Assembly (NCBI RefSeq): GCF_035918155.1
Contig: NZ_CP109327.1
Span: forward strand, 8,184,001-8,248,000
Length of the DNA: 64,000 bases
DNA from: Streptomyces sp. NBC_01591
GTDB lineage: Bacteria > Actinomycetota > Actinomycetes > Streptomycetales > Streptomycetaceae
Reading direction: 5' to 3'
This document shows positions 25,447-34,454 of the stretch, one piece after another (the stretch's first letter is position 1; each line of letters opens with the position of its first letter). Below the pieces are notes generated by a model. It did not search any database. It had not been told where the DNA came from and saw only the letters and a program-made list of their open reading frames with translations. A program made the position numbers and the translations under genes.

Positions 25447-26682
25447 TCAGGCCGCGAGGCCGATGTCGCCGGGGGTTCGTGGTTCGTAGAGGGCCCCGGT
25501 GCGGATCATTGCGTGGATGACGTTCACACGTTGGCGGGCCAGGCGGAGGATCGCTTGGGTGTGGGTCTTGCCGCGTGCGCGTTGACGGTCGTAGTAGGTG
25601 CGGGAGGAGCGGTCGGATTTGCAGCCGATCGCGGCGAACGCGGCCTGGAAGAGGGCGCGTTTGAGGAGTCGGTTGCCGCGGTGGGGTGCGTGCTCGCCAC
25701 GGATGGAGGTGCCCGAGGACTTGGTGGCGGGGGCGAGTCCGGCGTAGGAGGCGAGGTGTCCTGCGGTGGGGAAGGTGGTGCCGTCGCCGATGGCGACGAT
25801 CACGGCGGCGGTGGTCCTGACGCCCATGCCGGGCATGGAGGTCAGGAGGTGGAAAAGAGGGAGGGCCTCCAGCAGGGCGGCGATCTCCTGCTCGGCCTGG
25901 CGGCGCTGGGTGTGGGCGGCGGCGAGCTGGGCGGCAAGTCCGGGCACGATCAGCGCGCTGGCCTCGGTGCCGGGCACGATGACGGTCTGCTCGGCAAGCG
26001 CGTCGAAGATCTCCGCGGTGAGGTGGTGGGCCTTGCGCGAGCCGTGCGCCTTGAGCAGGGCCTCGCAGCGGGCGTGGCCCAGTTTCTTCAGCCTGGCCGG
26101 GGAGCCGTGCCGTTCAAGGAGGGCCAGGATGTAGGGGTAGCCCAGCCGGGGGCCGACCACCCGCTCCAGGGTGGGATGGATCTGGGAGAGCAGGCCGCGC
26201 AGCCGGTTGGAGGTGCGGTTGACCTCGCCGGCCAGGTCGTTGTCGTAGCCGGTGAGCATGGTCAGCTCGGCCAGCTTCTCGTCGTCGCGGTCCACCGCGC
26301 GCAGGGTGTGCGGCATGGTCCGGGCGGTGTCGGCGATGACGAAGGCGTCGCGGGCGTCGGTCTTGGCTTCGCCCGGGTAGAGGTCGGCGGCCCGGCGCAT
26401 CGAGAGTCCCGGCAGGTAAGCGACCCGGCAGCCGGTCGCGCGGGCCACGGTCAGTGGCAGCGCGCCGATGTTGGCGACCTGGTCCACGATCACCAGGACG
26501 GTGCCGAACTTGGCCCTGAGCTTGTCGAACAACTCCCGCAGGCGGGCCTCGGTGTTGGGCAGCTTCTTGTCGTGGACGGTCTTGCCCTGCCCGGTCAGGC
26601 CGCGGGCGTGGTGGAACTCCTTGCCCAGGTCCAGGCCGAGGAACAGACCTATGCCGGAGATATCGATGACGGTGTCGGCCAT
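25447..26682 (-). CDS. IS110-family transposase (DEDD RuvC-like plus Transposase_20)
   Basis: 411 residues. The N-terminal DEDD domain has GLFLGLDLGKEFHH (first Asp), VIVDQVANIGALPL, and KTDARDAFVIADTAR. A central coiled segment is followed by the C-terminal Tnp_20 domain with LLTSMPGMGVRTTAAVIVAIGDG, ASYAGLAPATKSSGTS, and RGNRLLKRALFQAAFAAI, which carries the catalytic serine region. The frame is intact and full length, so the element may be active. ATG at 26682 is chosen because upstream sequence is element leader DNA. Confidence 0.92.
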   Translation of the reverse strand: MADTVIDISGIGLFLGLDLGKEFHHARGLTGQGKTVHDKKLPNTEARLRELFDKLRAKFGTVLVIVDQVANIGALPLTVARATGCRVAYLPGLSMRRAADLYPGEAKTDARDAFVIADTARTMPHTLRAVDRDDEKLAELTMLTGYDNDLAGEVNRTSNRLRGLLSQIHPTLERVVGPRLGYPYILALLERHGSPARLKKLGHARCEALLKAHGSRKAHHLTAEIFDALAEQTVIVPGTEASALIVPGLAAQLAAAHTQRRQAEQEIAALLEALPLFHLLTSMPGMGVRTTAAVIVAIGDGTTFPTAGHLASYAGLAPATKSSGTSIRGEHAPHRGNRLLKRALFQAAFAAIGCKSDRSSRTYYDRQRARGKTHTQAILRLARQRVNVIHAMIRTGALYEPRTPGDIGLAA

Positions 26683-26847
26683 GCGCGATGCCCCTCTTCG
26701 GTCGTGCCTTTCGCATCCGTCCCGGCCGTCCCTGCGGCACCACACGCCGGCAACCACGTTACGCAGACATCCCGCCCGTGAAGAGGTCCGGCGTTGCACC
26801 GGACCAGGCAGTCGTCAGGCCCCTCATCAGCGGTCAAGCGGTGCCCC
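26683..26847 (-). ncRNA. Candidate bridge (guide) RNA region of the IS110 element
   Basis: The 165 bases upstream of the transposase start are non-coding and rich in hairpins, for example GGTCCGGTGCAACGCCGGACC. In the IS110 group the recently described bridge RNA is transcribed from this non-coding end and has about this length. The location and hairpins are seen; the RNA itself is inferred from the family. Confidence 0.4.
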
Positions 26848-27074
26848 GAAGCCCGGCGGCAACACCCCCCAGGTCATCGACTTCGACAGGGGGCACACAG
26901 CCATACCGGACCCGGGGGCCAGGCGCCCCATTTCGGGGCCACAGAAAAGGTAACGGGGGACGCAGTTGTGCCTGCCGTGGGTCGGTTCCGCGGGCGGTCG
27001 GCAGTTGCAGGCGCCCGGGCGGGGCGAAGCTGCCGAAGAACTTTTTCGCCACCTACGAGCGACGTGATCGCCCT

Positions 27075-27383
27075 GTGCCAGTGACCTGCGAGGACCAGGT
27101 CGCCTTCCGCGCCTGGTGCCGCGCACAGTTGCCGGTGCACCGCACCGGGCAGGTCAACCTGCGGGGGCTGCGGCCCTTGCTGCGGGCGGAGTTGCAGTGG
27201 GGCATGTATGTCCACGGCCTGCGGTCCGTCGCCGTGTGGCATCTGACGTGGGTGCAGTCGCTCGCGGACGAGTGCCAGCGCCGAGACGTGGAATCCCTGG
27301 CCGGTCTGGACCCGTCCGCCTTCCGCCGCGGCTACCACCAGCGCATGGTCCAGGAGATGCAGGAAGCCCTGCCGACGGTCTAG
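27075..27383 (+). pseudogene. Truncated tyrosine recombinase/integrase, N-terminal fragment
   Basis: Up to 102 residues from GTG 27075 (GTG 27081 also possible); the open frame continues upstream with no good start. The segment VNLRGLRPLLRAELQWGMYVHG, then WVQSLADECQRRDVESLAGLD and QRMVQEMQEAL resembles the N-terminal SAM-like part of large streptomycete plasmid-type integrases, recalled from family knowledge rather than searched. The catalytic Arg/Tyr domain is missing. It lies directly beside the IS110 element in an accessory stretch. Confidence 0.45.
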
Positions 27384-27515
27384 CAGCGCGCCGATCTTGT
27401 GACGCACACTGCGCCGCAGGACTCTGCTGCGCATTTCGCTGGGGCGTGCGGGGCGACCGTGTTGGGGCCAGCAGCTGCGAGGTGACGGTGGGGTGTCAGG
27501 TCTCCCGGTGCCCGC

Positions 27516-28859
27516 TCAAAACAGTTCTAGGTCCTCGCCGCTGGTGTCCGCGATGACTGGCCGGAACTGGGCAGGGAGGCCGTCCAGGCGGTCAGGACCG
27601 GCCGCGGCGGCCACGGCAGGGGCCGTCTCGGCCAACCAGGCACGAAACCGCTCGGCGGCTTCGCGGTAGGGGACTCGCGCCAGGACACGGTGCTCGCCGG
27701 AGGGGCAGAAGTCGACGGCGACAGTGAGCAGGCAGGAACGGGGCGCGTTCTGACTGCCCGTCCAGGACACGCGCAGGACACCGCAGGGCTTGCGCCCGCG
27801 GGGGGCGCGGTGGGTCGGGCGCAGCGACCGGCAGGCTATGTGGGCGGTCCATGCGGCGAGGTGCGGCAGGGGCAGGGTGGTGCGTGCGCGGCAGCCGGGG
27901 CAGCGGTGCCAGTGGCGGAGCCAGTCGTCGGTGTCGGTGTGGAAGAGGCGTTTGTAGCGGTTCGCCACGCGGATGTCGTTGCTGTACAGGTGGTCGGGGC
28001 GTTCCTGTGTGTTGCAGGACTGGCAGACGGGGGCGCGGACGTAGCCGTGTTCGTGGCAGTGGTCGAGCACGGTGGCGGGCGCAGTGCGGCAGACGGCGCA
28101 CGCCCACCCAGCCACCCTGCGGGAGGTACCGGGCTTCCTGCTGAGCACCGAGTACAGCTGGCCTTCCAGCTCTTTGTTGTACGGGCGCAGTGAGGCGGTG
28201 GGGCCCTCGGGGCTCGTCGTCTGCCGACCGTCGGCGTCTCGGGCCTGCCGGGGGTGGGAGGGCGGCTCGGTGACGGCTGCGCTTGCCTGGCGGGTCTGCG
28301 CGGCTTGCACCCACTGCGTTTCGGCGTGCTCGGCCGTGTCCAGCAGCCTGACCACGGCGCGCGGCAGCCACCACGTGCGCTGCGTCCCGTCGCGGGTCTG
28401 CTCCACGAGTATCTGTCGCCAGTCGATCCCCGCCAGATGGTACGGCCGGCCGACTTCACGTCGTGCTGCCCGCTCGGGGCCGCCCAGCTCCTGCAGTTCT
28501 CCCTTGATGCGCTGGCGCCAACGCAGCGGCGTTTCCTCGTTGCACTCCTGCCTCGGCGCCCCACGAAACGGACCGATGCGGACCAGGTCCTGCCGATCCA
28601 TCCCAACCGCGTTCAGTTCCGCGGCCGCCCGGCGCACCTCAGCCTCCGGAACACTCCACTGACCGTTGCTCGCCCTCACCGTCGCCACCACATGGCTGCC
28701 GAGCAGGACGTACCTCACCTGGGCACGGGCAGGAGAGCAGGTGAATGCCCCAGAAGCCGTCGGCACAGCACTGTCGGCCGTCAAATCGACCCACAGAGCG
28801 TCCGCGGCAACCAGGGTGATCAGGCCGTCCGTGCGACCGGGCATGACACGCTCTGACAT
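27516..28859 (-). CDS. Protein with recombination endonuclease VII-type (beta-beta-alpha metal) domain
   Basis: 447 residues. A central zinc/HNH-like core reads WACAVCRTAPATVLDHCHEHG, then VRAPVCQSCNTQE (about residues 265-300), the endonuclease VII pattern CxxC...DHCH...CxxCN. A further CPGC knuckle is near residue 335. The N-terminal 240 residues have no family I recognise, but include WYLPRAVV-like and HLAGIDWRQILVEQ segments. The C-terminal part is mixed alpha/beta. Endonuclease VII resolves branched DNA in phage T4; isolated copies in actinomycetes sit in mobile regions. No strong ribosome site precedes ATG 28859. Confidence 0.65.
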   Translation of the reverse strand: MSERVMPGRTDGLITLVAADALWVDLTADSAVPTASGAFTCSPARAQVRYVLLGSHVVATVRASNGQWSVPEAEVRRAAAELNAVGMDRQDLVRIGPFRGAPRQECNEETPLRWRQRIKGELQELGGPERAARREVGRPYHLAGIDWRQILVEQTRDGTQRTWWLPRAVVRLLDTAEHAETQWVQAAQTRQASAAVTEPPSHPRQARDADGRQTTSPEGPTASLRPYNKELEGQLYSVLSRKPGTSRRVAGWACAVCRTAPATVLDHCHEHGYVRAPVCQSCNTQERPDHLYSNDIRVANRYKRLFHTDTDDWLRHWHRCPGCRARTTLPLPHLAAWTAHIACRSLRPTHRAPRGRKPCGVLRVSWTGSQNAPRSCLLTVAVDFCPSGEHRVLARVPYREAAERFRAWLAETAPAVAAAAGPDRLDGLPAQFRPVIADTSGEDLELF

Positions 28860-28889
28860 ACCGACAGGCTATCGGCCTGCCGGCTCGGG

Positions 28890-29099
28890 GCCACGGCCGC
28901 TTCCCAGGTGCTGCGGACCGGACTGCGGCTGATCTGTATCGCTGGCGACTTCAAGCGCTTCGACGTGCACGCCGTGCGCGAGCACCGGCGCAGCATCGAC
29001 CTGGTTCGCTACCGACTCTTCGGCAACGACCTGCTTGGCCTTGAGACCGTGGCATCCGTCAGCGGCGGGACATATGCGCGGGATCGCCGGTTCGGCTAA
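28890..29099 (+). pseudogene. C-terminal fragment resembling DUF5655/COG3586 proteins
   Basis: An open frame to TAA 29099 encodes LICIAGDFKRFDVHAVREH, RSIDLVRYRLFGNDLLGLE, which matches the conserved end of DUF5655-type proteins as I remember it. The upstream part of such a gene is absent: the frame runs into the divergent endonuclease gene. Best seen as a truncated remnant. Confidence 0.4.
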
Positions 29100-29114
29100 C
29101 CGGCGATCCCGCGC
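29076..29114. terminator. 15-base perfect stem-loop over the stop codon of the fragment
   Basis: GCGCGGGATCGCCGG (29076-29090) pairs with 29100-29114 across a nine-base loop containing the TAA stop. A strong terminator retained with the gene remnant. Confidence 0.7.
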
Positions 29115-29225
29115 TATGTTGCGCCGGCTCCGTGTCCTGATAGACCCACAGCACGCCGTGTTCGCCTGCACAGTGCCCCCATTCACCTTCACCGCAGATG
29201 CCGTTGGCTGATTCGGGGTCTGCGT

Positions 29226-29270
29226 GACGTCGGCCTTCACGACCTGGTTGTGGTCGTGAAGGCCGACGTC
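29226..29270. terminator. 19-base perfect stem-loop
   Basis: GACGTCGGCCTTCACGACC pairs perfectly with its complement at 29252-29270 across a seven-base loop, about 85 bases beyond the end of the secreted-protein gene on the minus strand. The 256 bases between the fragment stop and 29356 hold this and no gene. Confidence 0.65.
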
Positions 29271-29355
29271 GGTGTGCGGGGGAGGGGCGTGCGGGGGGAG
29301 GGTGTCGGCAGCCGACGGTCGCACGCGCCGTTCATCCGCTGCCCGGATTACGGGG

Positions 29356-30930
29356 TCACTGCGTGCGGTAGGCGTCGACGATGGTCTGGGTGAGGGTGTT
29401 CCCGGCCGTGTCGGTCAGCTCTGCGCGCAGGGAGACGCCGGTCCCCGCGTGCGGGTTGCGGATCGTGACGGCACCGTTCTCGACCGGGACCCGGGTCCAC
29501 GAGGCCCCGCCGTTCATGGATACCGAGACGGCCAGCGAGCGTGTGCGTCCGTCCGCGGCGGCGCCCTGCACGGTGACGGGGACACGGAGTTCCGTGCCCG
29601 CCGCTGCGGTGCCGGTCGGGCTGAGCGCGGGCGAGAACCGCACGGCGCTCACCGGCACCGAGGCCGGGCCGGTCGTCGTGTCCGAGGTGAAGGTCCACGA
29701 CGCGGTCACGCGGGTAGCGGTACCGGGCGCACCGTCGCGCTTCACCGTGCTGGTGATGCGGTACGTCGCGCGCCCCGGTGGCACGGTGAACTCGGCTCGT
29801 CCGGGGGCTCCGGACTGTGTCCCGACGAGCACCCCGTTGCGGTGCAGAGTGGTCGAGGCCGCGGCGTACGGCGGTGAGGACGGCACGTGGCCATCGCCGT
29901 CGGCGAGCAGCGGGACATCGACGGTGACACGGTCGCCGTCGCGTACGACGCCGGGGCGGCCGGCGAGGTGGGGGCCGAAGACGGCGTTGTCGAAGGTGTG
30001 CGTGGTCGTGGCCCCGGCGCGCACGGCGATGCCGTTGGCGCTGTAGCGGTTCGCTGCCGTGCCGGGCTCGGCGGGGGCCCAGTAGGTGATGTCCCAGGTG
30101 CCGCGTTCGGGTGTCACGAGGTAAGTGGCGGTGCCGGGGGTCGCCAGTTTCTGCGTGACGCCGATGGTCGGTCCGGTACTCGGTAGCAGTTCGATGGTCG
30201 CGGCGCCCGCGGTGCCCGGCCGGGCCGCGCCGCGGATCTGCAGGGTGGCCAGATCCTTCGGGGAGGGGTGCCGGGTGAGCCCGGTCAGGGCGCGGGTGCC
30301 GGTGAAGGTGTAGCCGAGCGCGTAACCGGTGTTCTCGGTCGTCCAGTGCGCGTCGTACCACTGCTTCACCGAGCCGGGTTCGGCGGCGGGGCCCAGGTGG
30401 GCGACGCGCAGGTTCGGAGCGGCGATGACCCGGTTGATGAAGCGGGTGGTGCCGCCGTGTGTGACGTCGACGAACATCCCGCCGTCCAGGAAGCCCGCGG
30501 CGCGGTCGGGCGGAGTCACGTCGACGGGGGCGGTGGTCCGTGCGTCGACGGTGACGGTGGTGTCGTGGTCGAGGTCGAGGCGCGGTTGGACGATCCAGTC
30601 CATCCCGTCCGCGCCCTTGCCGCCGGTCAGGAAACTGTCCAGCAGGTACCGGCCCTTGGGCAGGTGCACGGTGGTTGTGCCGGAGGCGTCCTGCGGCTTG
30701 ACGGACTCGTCGGCACCCGGGCCGGAGATCCCGGTGACGGTGGTTTCGTAGTCCCCCGTCGAGCGGCCGGCGCGGTCGAGGTGGTTGATCGTGAGGGCGT
30801 ACGTCTCCGGCTCTGCGGCGAAGGCCGTGGTGTCCCAGGCGGTCGTCGCGCTGCAGACCAGGGCGACGGCGAGAGCCAGAGTCCGCAGGGCGCTCCGGCG
30901 GGATACGCGGGATACGGAAGAACTGTTCAT
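29356..30930 (-). CDS. Secreted beta-sandwich protein of unknown function
   Basis: 524 residues. A signal peptide (RRSALRTLALAVALVCSATTAW, cleavage near AFA-AEP) shows export. The mature part is built of Ser/Thr/Gly-rich beta-strand modules: YALTINHLDRAG, TGKYLLDSFL-like repeats, TRFINRVIAAPNLRV, TWDITYWAPAE, and a final Ig-like module RSLAVSVSMNGGASWTRVPV. These modules resemble the C-terminal appendages of streptomycete subtilases, but no protease domain is present. ATG at 30930 starts the signal peptide. It is divergent from an ECF sigma factor gene by about 140 bases. Confidence 0.7.
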   Translation of the reverse strand: MNSSSVSRVSRRSALRTLALAVALVCSATTAWDTTAFAAEPETYALTINHLDRAGRSTGDYETTVTGISGPGADESVKPQDASGTTTVHLPKGRYLLDSFLTGGKGADGMDWIVQPRLDLDHDTTVTVDARTTAPVDVTPPDRAAGFLDGGMFVDVTHGGTTRFINRVIAAPNLRVAHLGPAAEPGSVKQWYDAHWTTENTGYALGYTFTGTRALTGLTRHPSPKDLATLQIRGAARPGTAGAATIELLPSTGPTIGVTQKLATPGTATYLVTPERGTWDITYWAPAEPGTAANRYSANGIAVRAGATTTHTFDNAVFGPHLAGRPGVVRDGDRVTVDVPLLADGDGHVPSSPPYAAASTTLHRNGVLVGTQSGAPGRAEFTVPPGRATYRITSTVKRDGAPGTATRVTASWTFTSDTTTGPASVPVSAVRFSPALSPTGTAAAGTELRVPVTVQGAAADGRTRSLAVSVSMNGGASWTRVPVENGAVTIRNPHAGTGVSLRAELTDTAGNTLTQTIVDAYRTQ

Positions 30931-31072
30931 GACTTGCACTGTGCTGCCGGGCGCCGGCGTTCCCGTGAGCCGCGTCACACCACGCGTGGGGTCGCGGCCC
31001 CGAGCCGTACGTGTGGCGCACGTCACCGGAACCGGCGCAACGAACGTGGCAGAGCAGAGTGTGGAATCACTC

Positions 31073-31723
31073 ATGAGGAATCGCTTTCGCCGCGGAGACC
31101 CTGACACCCTGGCAGAGCTGTACGACGAGCACGCCCAGGTGCTGTACCGCTATGCCCTGCGGGTGACGGGCGACTGGGCGGAGGCCGAGGACGTCGCCTC
31201 AGCGACCTTCCTGGAGGCATGGCGCAGCCGGGAGAACCTGCGCCCCGACGGGGACAGTCTGCGCCCGTGGCTGCTGGGAATCGCCACCAACATCATGCGC
31301 CGCAACGCACGCGCACGCCGACGCCGCGAGATCGCGCTCGCCCGCGTCCCGGAACGCGGCTCCATTCCGGACTTCACAGACGATCTCGTCACGCACCTCG
31401 CGGATGCCGAGCAACTGCGTGCCGCGCACGCCGCACTTGCCCGCCTGCGGCGCCGCGACCGGGAGGTCTTCACCCTCGTGGTGTGGGCCGGCCTGGACTA
31501 CGCGGCCGCGGCCGAGGCACTCGGCGTGCCGGTCGGCACCGTCCGCTCACGCCTGTCCCGCGCCCGTACCCGACTGCGCGAACTCACCAATGCCGAAGCC
31601 CGCGCCACACGCTCGCACGCCACGCGGGCCGGAACCGAACGACCCCCCGCGGCGGAAAACAGGGAACACTCCGCCGCCCCGGCAAGCCAGTACCGGACCG
31701 CTTCCCCGCGGCCCGGTCGTTGA
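31073..31723 (+). CDS. ECF-type RNA polymerase sigma factor
   Basis: 216 residues. Region 2 is LAELYDEHAQVLYRYALRVTGDWAEAEDVASATFLEAWR with the -10 recognition helix, and region 4 is LRRRDREVFTLVVWAGLDYAAAAEALGVPVGTVRSRLSRAR. A 35-residue disordered tail follows. ATG 31073 is used; GTG 31061 and GTG 31046 are in frame and equally possible, as no ribosome site is clear. A transmembrane CU044_5270-type protein starts 17 bases downstream and probably acts as its regulator. Confidence 0.9.
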   Translation: MRNRFRRGDPDTLAELYDEHAQVLYRYALRVTGDWAEAEDVASATFLEAWRSRENLRPDGDSLRPWLLGIATNIMRRNARARRRREIALARVPERGSIPDFTDDLVTHLADAEQLRAAHAALARLRRRDREVFTLVVWAGLDYAAAAEALGVPVGTVRSRLSRARTRLRELTNAEARATRSHATRAGTERPPAAENREHSAAPASQYRTASPRPGR

Positions 31724-31739
31724 CCCAGGAGAACCACGG

Positions 31740-32834
31740 ATGAACACCACCCCGCGACGCCGTACGCACCACCAGTCAGAAGAGACCGAACGCCTCGGCC
31801 TCACCGGCCTGCTGCCCCCGCCGCCGGTACCCGGCCTGGACCCCGACCGTGAACTGCTGCTGAAGGAAGCGCTGCTGCACAAGGCCGCCCACGTCGAACC
31901 CCCCGGCAGCCTCATCACCCGGGCACCGCGCCCGCGCATGCGTCTGGTCCGGTTCGCGGCGCCGGCTGTCGCCTGCGCCCTGGCGGTTGGCGGCGTCATG
32001 GTGGTGAACCTCGCGGACACCCCCGGTCACGGAACCACCGCGGTCGAGGGCGGCGGTGCCACCGGCGCATCCGAAGCGACACAGCTCCTCGACCGCATCG
32101 CACTCGCCGCCGCCGGGACGAAGCAACCGGCGGTCCGCGCCAACCAGTTCCTGTACATCGAAAGCAAGGTCTCCTACGCCGCGCAGAGCGCCGGAGGCGG
32201 CCCCGTGACCATGGCTCCCGCGCACACGCGGCAGGTGTGGTCGTCCGCCGACGGCAGTCGCCCCGGCCTGCTGCGCGAGGCGGGCGAGCCCGACAGCCGG
32301 CTCGACGACGACGCACCCGTCTACCACCTCGACGGCCCGGGGGCGAACCCCCGGCCGAGCACCCCGAACAAGAAGGGCCCGTCGATCAGCGACCCGACCC
32401 ACGAGTACGTCGCGTCGCTGCCCACCGACCCCGACGCCCTGCTGAAGCTGATCCGGGACGAGACCCGCGGACAGGGCCAGGACCCGGACCAGCGGGCATT
32501 CACCGCGATCGGCGACCTGCTGGCCGAGACCTGGGCACCACCGCAGGTCAGCGCCGCGCTCTACAAGGCCGCCGCGAAGATCCCCGGAGTCACGGTGATC
32601 CACAAGGCCGCCGACGCCACGGGACGCGAAGGCGTTGCCGTCGCCCGTACGGCACACGGGCAGCAGACGCAGTGGGTCTTCGACCGGACCGCGTACGCAT
32701 TCCTCGGCGAACGCACGGTCCTCACCGAGGCTGGCGACGCCGGCCCGGCCGGGACCGTGGTCGGCACCTCCGCGATCCTCACCAAGGCCGCAGTCGACCG
32801 TGTCGGCGAGACCCCCGCGCCGACGACGACGTAG
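31740..32834 (+). CDS. CU044_5270-family membrane protein, likely sigma-factor partner
   Basis: 364 residues. A cytoplasmic N-terminal 65 residues precede one membrane helix (RFAAPAVACALAVGGVMVV, about 70-90). The external domain has TQLLDRIALAAA, QFLYIESKVSY, RQVWSSADGS, PTDPDALLKLIR, LAETWAPPQVSAALYKAAAKIPGV, the family layout. Such proteins are nearly always encoded directly after an ECF sigma factor, as here, and are thought to relay a surface signal or restrain the sigma factor. CCCAGGAG lies upstream of the ATG. Confidence 0.82.
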   Translation: MNTTPRRRTHHQSEETERLGLTGLLPPPPVPGLDPDRELLLKEALLHKAAHVEPPGSLITRAPRPRMRLVRFAAPAVACALAVGGVMVVNLADTPGHGTTAVEGGGATGASEATQLLDRIALAAAGTKQPAVRANQFLYIESKVSYAAQSAGGGPVTMAPAHTRQVWSSADGSRPGLLREAGEPDSRLDDDAPVYHLDGPGANPRPSTPNKKGPSISDPTHEYVASLPTDPDALLKLIRDETRGQGQDPDQRAFTAIGDLLAETWAPPQVSAALYKAAAKIPGVTVIHKAADATGREGVAVARTAHGQQTQWVFDRTAYAFLGERTVLTEAGDAGPAGTVVGTSAILTKAAVDRVGETPAPTTT

Positions 32835-33025
32835 CGCGGCAGCCACACACATCGGTCGCCCGGATCGCGGTCCAACCGGGGCCGGCGGGAAAGCGGTTCC
32901 GGACCCCCGCGAGCGGGCGGTTGCGCTCTGGCGGTATCGTGCGCCTGAACTATGAGCCGGCTGTGGGGGCAGCGCCGCCCAGCCCGGCTCAACTGGAACG
33001 CTTCAAACGGGGAGAACGAAAAGAT

Positions 33026-33628
33026 ATGCGCACGTGGACTCGTGCTGTACCGGCGGCGGTGGGTGCCTTGGCGCTGGCTGTGGCGCTGGCCGGTTGCAAC
33101 GACTCGGATTCGGGGAAGGGCCGACGCAGCTCCGGCTCCGCCGACTCCTCCTCGTCGGACGGCAAGACGACCTACCGCCTGGGCGAGGCCAGCCCGCCGC
33201 AGGAAAGCACCATGAAGGAGTCGAAGGACAGCAAGTTCACGGTGACGCCCACGAAGGTGCAGACCGGAACGAAGGCCGACATGGACAACTCCGGCCTGGA
33301 CATGGACAAGGACAAGGCCCCCAGGATCCCCGTGTACGTGTGGTCCACCCTCACCCACAAGAGCGGCAAGGCCATGGAAGTCGGCGACATGGACAACGAC
33401 CTGGTCGTCAAGACGGACAAGGGCGAGCGCACCAAGGCCCTCATCGTCTTCATGGGTGATGCCAAGTGGCCGAACTGCCCGGAGCCCGACACCTTGAAGA
33501 AGCTGAGCGCGGGGCAGTCCGAGAAGATCTGCACCGCCTTCCTCATCCCCGAGGGCCAGAAGGCAGCCGCGGTCCAACTGAGCCAGGGCTTCTCCAGCGA
33601 ACCGCTGGAGTGGCCGGTCAAGAACTGA
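33026..33628 (+). CDS. Secreted lipoprotein of unknown function
   Basis: 200 residues with a lipobox signal (VGALALAVALAGC, Cys near 24) followed by a Ser-rich linker. The globular part has LGEASPPQESTM, KFTVTPTKVQTGTKADM, PVYVWSTLTHKSG, and SEKICTAFLIPEGQKAAAVQLSQG, resembling DUF4352-like immunoglobulin-type lipoproteins. GGGGAGA lies ten bases upstream of the ATG. It follows the sigma-factor pair by 191 bases with no feature I can name in between; a promoter of its own is likely. Confidence 0.75.
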   Translation: MRTWTRAVPAAVGALALAVALAGCNDSDSGKGRRSSGSADSSSSDGKTTYRLGEASPPQESTMKESKDSKFTVTPTKVQTGTKADMDNSGLDMDKDKAPRIPVYVWSTLTHKSGKAMEVGDMDNDLVVKTDKGERTKALIVFMGDAKWPNCPEPDTLKKLSAGQSEKICTAFLIPEGQKAAAVQLSQGFSSEPLEWPVKN

Positions 33629-33676
33629 ACCCTGGCCGGGGCCCTGCCGAGCCCGGTCGCCAGGGCCTCGCCGCTT

Positions 33677-33721
33677 GACGGAGTGCGCGCACCCGAGATG
33701 GAGGGGTGCGCGCACTCCGTC
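33677..33721. terminator. 18-base perfect stem-loop terminator
   Basis: GACGGAGTGCGCGCACCC pairs perfectly with its complement at 33704-33721 around a nine-base loop, 48 bases past the lipoprotein stop. Confidence 0.8.
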
Positions 33722-33824
33722 GCACTACGCCGCACTCCGCCAACCGGGCACTTGCGTGACGTGGTCTGGGAGCGACCAGTGCGCGAGGTCGTCTCGGCGG
33801 ATCCGGGTGTCCAGGTACGCGCCA

Positions 33825-34450
33825 CGTGCAGGGCGACGATCAGCTTGCACGCGGCCCCCGCCGCGCAGGAGTCCGGCGTATAGAGGAAGCTGCTGCTTCC
33901 CATGCTGTACCACTGGGCCAGCCCCCCCGGCACATACCGGTTCTGGTCGTGCCGGCCGACGGGGAGGCGGCCGGCGGGTTCACCTGCCCCAGCCAGTGGC
34001 CGAGCATCTCACCCTGCGGATCGTTGCCACAGTTGATGAGGAACGGGTAGAACGTGGTGTCGCAGCTCAGCGGGGTGTTCGGAGTGGGCCAGCCGTGCCC
34101 TGCCGGATCGGTGTCGTGGTACGCGGTCCGGGCCCCGAAGTCCCGGTAGAACTGGACCCCTTCGTCGCTCACCGATGTCCGGACGAGCGGGTCCTTGGTG
34201 CCGTGGTACGTGTAGACGGGCTTGCCCGCCAGATTCGACACGGAGTCGATCCGTCCCTCGGCCGACCAGCGGCGGGCGATCTGCTCGATGCCGTCCGGGT
34301 CGGTGGAGATCAGCCCCGTACCGCAGGCGACCAGGCCGACGACGATGCCGCCCTTGCCGCAGTAGTACGGGCCTGCGGCGACGATGCCCGCGCCCTTGAA
34401 GGTGCCGGAGCAGGCGACCTGGAGCTGCAAGGCCACGCGGAGCCTGCGGC
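33825..34450 (-). pseudogene. PHB depolymerase (alpha/beta-hydrolase) remnant
   Basis: On the minus strand, LQVACSGTFKGAGIVAAGPYYCGKGG, then VYTYHGTKDPLVRTSV, GHGWPTPNTPLSCD and FYPFLINCGNDPQGEMLGHWLG are the central and C-terminal parts of an extracellular polyhydroxybutyrate depolymerase. The catalytic-serine region and signal peptide upstream are gone. A frameshift near 33945 separates the tail domain (WYSMGSSSFLYTPDSCAAG), which itself stops at VALH. Non-functional. Confidence 0.75.
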
Positions 34451-34454
34451 ACCC

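Larger units (their letters stand above)
25253..26847 (-). mobile_element. IS110-family insertion sequence
   Basis: A DEDD-type transposase gene (minus strand) is flanked by about 190 and 165 bases of non-coding DNA. An identical 8-mer GGTGCCCC lies at 25253-25260 and 26840-26847, giving a unit of about 1.6 kb, the usual IS110 size. The family has no terminal inverted repeats, and none are seen. The boundaries are inferred from this repeat and could be off by some tens of bases. Confidence 0.7.
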
